A DNA stretch of 64,000 bases from assembly GCA_030340625.1 (NCBI GenBank), contig JAOPHQ010005441.1:107323-171322 (forward strand), in the 5' to 3' direction. Below are positions 58,395-64,000 of this stretch, piece after piece. The stretch is from Merluccius polli (lineage: Eukaryota; Chordata; Actinopteri; Gadiformes; Merlucciidae). Both the position numbers and the translations under genes were made by a program. Position 1 is the stretch's first letter. Each line of letters begins with the position of its first letter. The notes under the pieces were generated by a model. That model was not told the origin of the DNA. It saw only the letters and a list, made by a program, of their open reading frames with translations, and did not search any database.

Positions 58395-58632
58395 GGGGGG
58401 GGGGGGGGGGGGGGGGTGCTAAGGGGGGAGATGGTTTCTCCCAAATATGTCGACGACGTCGTTCAACCTCTACCGTCGCTCCCCAAAGGGAGAGTGGGGA
58501 CATGACCCCCCCCCCCCCCCTTCCTCCTTGCTAACGTGATTACAAGCTTTGTTTGGGGGGGGGGGGGGGGCAGCTTATGGTATGAGAAATACATTAAAAG
58601 GTAAGACAGAGAGAGAGAGAGAGAGAGAGAGA
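58395..58632. repeat. poly(G)22, poly(C)15, poly(G)16 and (GA)n
   Basis: Twenty-two G (58395-58416), 15 C (58506-58520), 16 G (58555-58570) and a GA array (58608-58632) within 240 bases. The C tract is complementary to both G tracts. Confidence 0.9.
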
Positions 58633-58639
58633 CAAAAAA

Positions 58640-60130
58640 ACTAGACAAGAAAAGCTTCACGCCCTCTCACCAGAAAACAAATTCAGAGCCGTAGATTTCA
58701 TGTTTATCGTCTGTGCCACAACCACCACCACCTCCACCACCATCACCCTCTTCTTCGAGTGGCTTTGGCTCTCATGCTGTAGTGCGGTGTAAAAAAAAAA
58801 AAAAATCAAACGTTAAATCCACATGGAGTCAACCATTCAGCTAAGCATGAGAATTATTCATGGCGAAGCAGGGTGACAGAGGGTGGTGGTGGTGGTGGTT
58901 TAGGGAGCGGCTCGGCGTGCGTGTTGGACCTTTATTGAAATAAATAAATCAATACATAAATAAATAAATATGTGAAATTAAATATAAAAAGCCGAGCGCC
59001 AGAAGAGGAGACAGCTGTCCTGGCCCACGCTCCTATGTGATCTCTACTTAGGGAGCAGAGCCGCTATTCCAGAGGCCTATCTGAAAACAAATTAAAGAGG
59101 ATTAGAGCTCCCCTCCTCGCTCTCCCTCTCCTCCCCAGAATACTGTGTCCTCCGGCTGGCCACAGGGCTGACCTTCACAGCCCACTCCTGGCTCCTTGGA
59201 CGCGGGGAACGGCACCGCAGAGGGATTTTAAGGCCACGTGTTTGGGGTGGAGACACGGCGTCCATGTAATGGAGGTGTGCCGCAAATAAAACCATAGGAC
59301 TAGCGGTGCATGGACGGCGGAAGTGGAGGAGATTTATTTTGCGTTTGATTCATCATTTTGTTTTCATTCGTTTTGATTAAATCTGCATTTTGCGCACACA
59401 CGCACACACAGTTGTTTAAGCACAGAAAAGAGACTATTAAACACTCTCTCTCTCTCTCTCTCGTTTGGTCATCAACCGACGCGCTGCTGCAGAGCGGTGC
59501 ATGCTGCATTGCTGCACCTGGCTGAAAGCAGGGGCTGCATGGTAACTCGCAAAGTACCTCTTGAGTTCAGCTGCATCGAGGACTTTTCCCACCAGAAGTA
59601 GATATTGCTTATTTATCAATATAATTCTAAAAATGTCTGCGAGTAGCAACTATGTTGAGATCGCGCAACAGAGAAATTGGAATTGCCATCGTATTTAATA
59701 CATGCATTTCCCCCCCATTTGTCCATTGACTGGCTGTAGCACGCAGAGAAAACTAGCGTTGTTTCAAGAAGTCTGTCTTGACTGAAAGTCGCGTTTTAAT
59801 TGTTTTTGATGAATAAATCCAAGCACGCTGCGCGGTGCAGGGTCGTCAACTAACTGTCGGTTTCTAGCGCTTTAACGATCATTCATCAATGCAGTGGTTC
59901 ACAGAAAAAGGATCCGCTGTACATTTGGTAATTGTCTTCGTCATTGATCAAGTAGAAATGCCAAAACATTTAGCTGTTTATTGCGCCATTAAAGCAAATA
60001 TTTGGATGCTTTTCCTTTTGTTTTCCGATCATTACAAAATGAATTATTTAGTTTTTGTTGGCTGCCCCTCAAACAAGGCGGGCAAATTGAGGCGCTCCCT
60101 TTGGGCTCTGGTAACTTGTGATGAGAGTTT
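58640..60130. other. unassigned intron 1 sequence
   Basis: Contains a short CCACCACC...CCACCATCACC run (58722-58748), an (AAAT)n-like patch at about 58940-58970 and a CT run at 59443-59462. No gene is recognised. Confidence 0.5.
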
Positions 60131-60149
60131 GCCATAACATTACATTTTA

Positions 60150-60224
60150 TGATTAATCAACGCAATTAAATAAAAACTAAAAATCAATAGCTTAATATAA
60201 AAAGGGCGGTTAGTTGCAGCCCTA
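60150..60224. mobile_element. hAT-type MITE end
   Basis: The segment ends GGCGGTTAGTTGCAGCCCTA; reversed it begins TAGGGCTGCAACTAAC, the classic end of a second common fish hAT MITE type. A degenerate partner (CAGGGTCGTCAACTAACTGT) occurs at about 59838, but no target duplication matches, so only this end is called. Confidence 0.4.
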
Positions 60225-60900
60225 TGGTGCTTATCCCCAGTGCCTCCATCACAGCTCATTTACAGAAGTCAACACCACCTCCACGCTGCCCATCTCCCTG
60301 AAACCCAACTCATTTCCCTTGAATACAAAGACACCATCGCCATCATCCGTCAACATCACCACCTCCCCATCCTTCCTGTGGCCATGGTTATCGTGGACAT
60401 GAATCAACCTCCATTAACAGGTTGTATCACAGGCAGCCGTCGGCTGTCATTGAACCCCCGTTGCCTAGCGTTTGCACCCCGCCCTACTCCTGACTTCCAC
60501 CTGAAAGGCTAAAATGACCTTGCAGAAGAACTCAGTAGATAAAAGGTAGAAAATGTCCCCAAGATGATGGTGGAGGATTCAGATTCAGGTACAATTCAGC
60601 TCAAGATAATAAAACATTCATGCAAAAGAAATATAAAAAACACAAAAAGTATGGCAAGCATGTGCCAAGCAGCACCAGTCTGCCACCAAAGCTTTCCAGC
60701 ACAACAGGTATTACACCCTCCCACCCAGAAGGCCCCCCTCCCACCCCCTAATCACACTTTACCTTGATTATGGGGATACTAAATTGCAGTTATTGCAGAG
60801 TTACTCAAGAGGAAAGTAACTTTTAAAGAGCACTTTTCTTACTTCTCGCATTGTGTTCAAGCTGCAGGAACAAAAAAGTGCTAAAAGATGAAGGGCGAGG
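60225..60900. other. unassigned intron 1 sequence
   Basis: C-rich unique sequence to about 60750. Overlapping + frames here are not recognised. Confidence 0.45.
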
Positions 60901-60941
60901 GATTCTTGATATACATATGTGAGTGAGAGACACAGTTTGTG

Positions 60942-61128
60942 TGTGCGTTTGAGAGAGAGTGAAAGGGACAGTGATAGAAGTAGAGCTAGAGAGAGACAAA
61001 GACAGAAGAGACGGGTGGTATAGAGGTAGATAGACAAAGAAAGAAAGAGAGAGAGAAACAGAGAGAGAAGTAGAGCTAGAAAGAGACAAAGAGAGAAGAT
61101 ATGGGGTGACAGAGAGAGGTAGATAGAC

Positions 61129-61168
<40 letters not shown>

Positions 61169-61345
61169 AGAGCTAGAAAGAGACAAAAAGAGAAGAGAAC
61201 GGGTGATAGAGAGGTAGACAGAGAGAGAGAGAGAGAGAAGGGGTGATAGAGGTAGAGATAGAAAGAGAGACAGAGGGGGGGGATAGAGATAGAGAGGTAG
61301 AAAGCGACGGGAGATGCAGAGAGAGTGAGAGAGAGAGAAAGTAGA
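60942..61345. repeat. ~90-97 bp GA-rich minisatellite
   Basis: The string TAGAGCTAGA followed by RAGAGACAAA recurs at 60981, 61071 and 61168 (spacing 90 and 97), each time followed by GAAGA...GGGGTGA/GGGTGRTA and GAGGTAGATAGACAAAG. Between these are variable GA runs, and shortened copies continue to about 61345. Long Ser/Leu-rich minus-strand frames across it are artefacts. Confidence 0.8.
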
Positions 61346-61399
61346 GTCCTCTGTCGCTGCCGGGGGATGTGGGCACCATTGGTATTCACGGCAACATCT

Positions 61400-62490
61400 C
61401 CATTTTGGATCTTCCTCAGGATACTTGGCTGCGGCCGACTGCAGCCCCTGACACATGCACATCTCCCCCTCGCACTGTTAGTAAAAGAGCCACTGTGTTA
61501 ATTGGGCTAAACTGAGTTAGAGCGGGGAGGGCAAATTAATGCTGGGCTGTAAGCAGGAGGGGATGAATCACATCTGTCAGGTTGGGGAACTCGGCGAGGG
61601 AGGACGCTGCGCGCGGCGAGGGAGGATCACTTCCTGTGTACCTCTGCCGAGCGGGAGAGCATGTGTGCCTCACATATCATCAGTATGTGGCCCAGCCATG
61701 TCTGAAGCATTTCTCCCGCTCGTATGTGCGGATTCTGGTGTGTTTTGAATGCAATACGCCACTGAAATTATGTGAGGTTTACATATCTGAGGGTTGAATA
61801 TAAAACAAGTCACTACTTGTTTTTTTTGTTGTTTTTTTTGTTTGTTTTTTAAATCGGTGCCAACGTTTATATTCATGATGTGTCAGGTCCTATTTATGAG
61901 GATCCATAAATTGAATGGGCATGAGCATAATAAACAGACGCCGCCATATGCTGTATTCCACAGCGGGTGCATACCAATAGCGAGAGTTTATGTCTTGCCG
62001 TTAGGTGACAAATGATTAACCTGTGGCTAGGAATGGCGGTGGAGCAAAATGTGAGGTCACCGAGGGGCACAAGAGTAATATGAATCTAATACAACCCCGC
62101 GGCGTGACCTCCAAGCACGGCTGTAGCTATGCAACCGCTAGGCCTGTGGGGCGGCTCGTGTCTCCGCATGCGCCCGTCCGTGTGCACGCATGAGCGACCG
62201 TTGTGTTCTGCACTTGACCATGAGCGCGCGCATATATTAAAATGCAGTTCATATTTCACCAAAAAGCAGCAGTAAAAACACCGACACATACAAAAAATAT
62301 TATGATGTGAAGGGCCCCCCCCCTCACATCGTCAATAAATGAATCAATCCAAATCAATTGGAAAAAAACACCCAGCTACCACTACACTGAAACGCGAGCA
62401 TTACACTTCATTACCGAGACAATTGTTGTTGATTGCGACCCAATGGCATAATGACAGCTTTCACCTGCAACAAGGAGGGTCTTCCTCGGG
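61400..62490. other. unassigned intron 1 sequence
   Basis: Unique sequence with T-rich patches at about 61820-61850. Nothing is recognised. Confidence 0.45.
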
Positions 62491-62514
62491 TGTGTGTGTG
62501 GGGGGGGGGGGGGG
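62491..62514. repeat. (GT)n plus poly(G)15
   Basis: A short GT run followed by 15 G. A CA array of about 11 units lies at 62684-62706. Confidence 0.85.
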
Positions 62515-62807
62515 TAGAGTGCGGTGAGGTGAGGTGGCACAGACAGACAGACAGACTGGCCCCGGTGTTGTGCGGCCGCCGTCTCACACAGCGGCTCGTG
62601 TCCCATGACGTTTGAGAAGCCACAGACACATCCGTCAATCGAGACACAGCCAACACCCTCTGAATACCAAATCCACTGGAGCCACACACACACACACACA
62701 CACACAAAGATCCTGGGAACACAACATAGACCTGCAGCGGGATCACAGCACACTGACCAGCATGAAACACCCACTGTTTACACGGCGTTTGGTGACCACG
62801 TCGTGTT

Positions 62808-62990
62808 ACTAACTCAGCAGGTGATTTTATTCGAAGACGCTCATGCAGACACATGGGAGTCACGAAGGAGCAGGTAGGTGTAGGCGGTCAGCGGCATCTT
62901 GCTCATGGACCGCTCAACCGGTTGGGCTGCGGACATCTGGGGATCGAACCCGGTCCCTTTTGGCTCGGAGTCACCACACTATCCTGTCCC
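62808..62990 (-). mobile_element. tRNA-derived SINE, near full length, minus orientation
   Basis: It contains TAACTCAGCAGGTGATTTTA (tail, reversed), AGGAGCAGGTAGGTGTAGGC, GGCATCTTGCTCATGG, GGGCTGCGGACATCTGGGGA and TCGAACCCGGTCCCTTTTGG (box B, reversed). The order is identical to the copy at 41637-41825. Confidence 0.8.
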
Positions 62991-63268
62991 TTTAAAAACC
63001 CCTTCACTTAAAAACAACAAAGAAGAGGAATGTGATAAAAATTACCCCAATGAGGTTGGATTAATACAAACCTAAGCATTGATTTGCGTAGCGTGGTATG
63101 AAGATTGTGAACATTCTGGCTGGTGATTGGAGGGCATTTAATCAGCATAATCATCGATTTTTCCTTGAGGATAGACGTGTGCAGATGCTACTGAGCAATT
63201 TAAAAAACATTGAATATTGCATTTTTTAAAGATAATGAAATATGAGTTGGATAATAATTGTATGAAGA

Positions 63269-63557
63269 GCTTAGGAGCAGCCCGGACCGACGACCGGAAA
63301 AAATAAATCCTCGTTCGGACCCGCTGCCCCCCCCCCCCCCCCTAGAACCGCCACTGCAGCTCCCAGCCAGGGGCAGGGATTCTGTGCAGCGCATAGACTG
63401 TATAGGTGCAGCGCAACGGCTCCGGTGGACAGTTTAACATAGAAGAGATGACCAGATATTTTGCTTGTGCCCTCACTGCCCTGGGCCCTTTAGATGGCGT
63501 GGGCCCCTGGGCAATTGCCCAGTTGCCCATATGGTTAATCCGGCCTTGCTTAGGAGC
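63269..63557. mobile_element. ~270-bp insertion flanked by a 10-bp direct repeat
   Basis: GCTTAGGAGC occurs at 63269-63278 and again at 63548-63557, bracketing a segment that starts about CAGCCCGGACC and ends GGTTAATCCGGCCTTG. The ends are weakly inverted (CAGCCCGGACC against CAAGGCCGGATTAACC). The right part (GGGCCCCTGGGCAATTGCCC, AGTTGCCCATATGGTTAATC) is a sequence I associate with fish dispersed repeats. The 8-10 bp duplication suggests a hAT-like non-autonomous element. It includes 16 C at 63327-63342. Confidence 0.5.
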
Positions 63558-63599
63558 GACCTCCATCTGCAAGATGTGATGCGTTGTGTGAAGAGCATG

Positions 63600-64000
63600 G
63601 GGAGTAGTTTGTTAGATCAAAGACATTTCATTCCTTAAGACATATCGCAATACGTTAGCCATTATATTACTATAATGGTTAGCCATTATAGCTTAGCCAT
63701 TATATTACCGAGTTAACGGTTGAATAATTGATTTGAATGCAGAATCGTATAATTATGTAATGTACAATTTAATTATAATTTAAAAAATACAATCAATTTA
63801 TTTCTTATTGTTCTAAAAAGATTATTAAGTTAGAAAATTAAGTGAGATTTTGGCTGGATGTCTTAAAAGAAAAAAAAGAAGTCAGAAAAAATACACTAAA
63901 AAAGGCAGTAACATTATGAATGTAATCAAAGCTACAGCAACCAATAATTAAAATTGCAAACTGTGAATTGCTTAACAGGTGCACTCTGATATGGACAACA
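63600..64000. other. AT-rich sequence
   Basis: Very AT-rich DNA with short TTAGCCATTATA repeats at 63655-63705. No gene signal. Confidence 0.5.

Larger units (their letters stand above)
45046..64000 (-). other. igsf21: igsf21 intron 1 (partial)
   Basis: At least 19 kb of a phase 1 intron. I looked on the minus strand for a signal-peptide exon ending in a phase 1 donor and found none convincing, so exon 1 and the promoter probably lie beyond 64000. Contents: repeat-poor sequence to about 49980, a fold-back transposon, an ATC-rich tract, several SINEs, poly(G/C) tracts, CA arrays, a GA-rich minisatellite and AT-rich DNA at the right edge (63600-64000). Confidence 0.7.

Noticed and set aside
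58025..58534. 169-codon + strand frame rich in Thr-His
   Set aside because: Translation of CA and C-rich repeats.
58650..58760. Candidate igsf21 exon 1 on the minus strand (MVVEVVVVVAQTINMKSTAL then a phase 1 donor)
   Set aside because: The valine run comes from a GTG repeat, there is no resemblance to known IGSF21 signal peptides, and the donor context is weak.
59838..60224. A complete ~390-bp hAT element using CAGGGTCGTCAACTAACTGT as left end
   Set aside because: The left end is too degenerate and no 8-bp duplication matches, so only the right end was called.
60801..61462. Minus-strand Ser/Leu-rich frames resembling membrane segments
   Set aside because: They are translations of the GA minisatellite read as CT; no real membrane protein.
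1..64000. CRISPR arrays, bacterial operons, rRNA or phage genes
   Set aside because: No spaced direct repeats, Shine-Dalgarno-led genes or rRNA signatures; the sequence is vertebrate intronic DNA.

Overview
The window is vertebrate, almost certainly teleost fish, nuclear DNA. It has no prokaryotic gene architecture. It consists mostly of non-coding sequence rich in CA/GT, CT/GA and very long poly(G/C) microsatellites, with fish-type tRNA-derived SINEs, hAT-like MITEs and a RecQ-helicase-bearing dispersed repeat. The species cannot be named from what is visible.

The only protein-coding gene I can support is on the minus strand: three consecutive internal exons of igsf21 (immunoglobulin superfamily member 21, a synaptic cell-surface Ig protein). 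In gene order they are exon 2 (45045-44933), exon 3 (10404-10283) and exon 4 (2028-1910). The junctions are in frame and have canonical AG/GT borders. Intron phases are 1, 0, 2 and 1. The three exons total 354 bases (118 codons) and encode the complete first Ig-like domain, from the B-strand Cys in exon 2 to the F-strand Cys in exon 4. Exon 1 (start codon and signal peptide) should lie above 45045, probably beyond 64000. Exon 5 onward lies before position 1.

Layout: 1-1909 is intron 4 (partial) with a ~50-bp minisatellite. 2029-10282 is intron 3 (8.3 kb). 10405-44932 is intron 2 (34.5 kb); it starts at a 3' splice site whose pyrimidine tract is 38 consecutive C, and it holds most of the microsatellites, a RecQ-helicase fragment, SINEs, a hAT MITE with a perfect 8-bp target duplication and several minisatellites. 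45046-64000 is part of intron 1, with a 1.05-kb fold-back element that carries a second inverted repeat nested inside it, further SINEs and GA-rich arrays.

I found no rRNA, tRNA gene, CRISPR array, bacterial operon or new enzymatic system. The features most worth a second look are the poly-C splice site, the density of long poly(G/C) tracts, the nested fold-back element and the repeat-poor stretches that may be conserved non-coding elements. Long open frames elsewhere (poly-Pro, poly-His, Ser/Leu-rich) are by-products of simple repeats.
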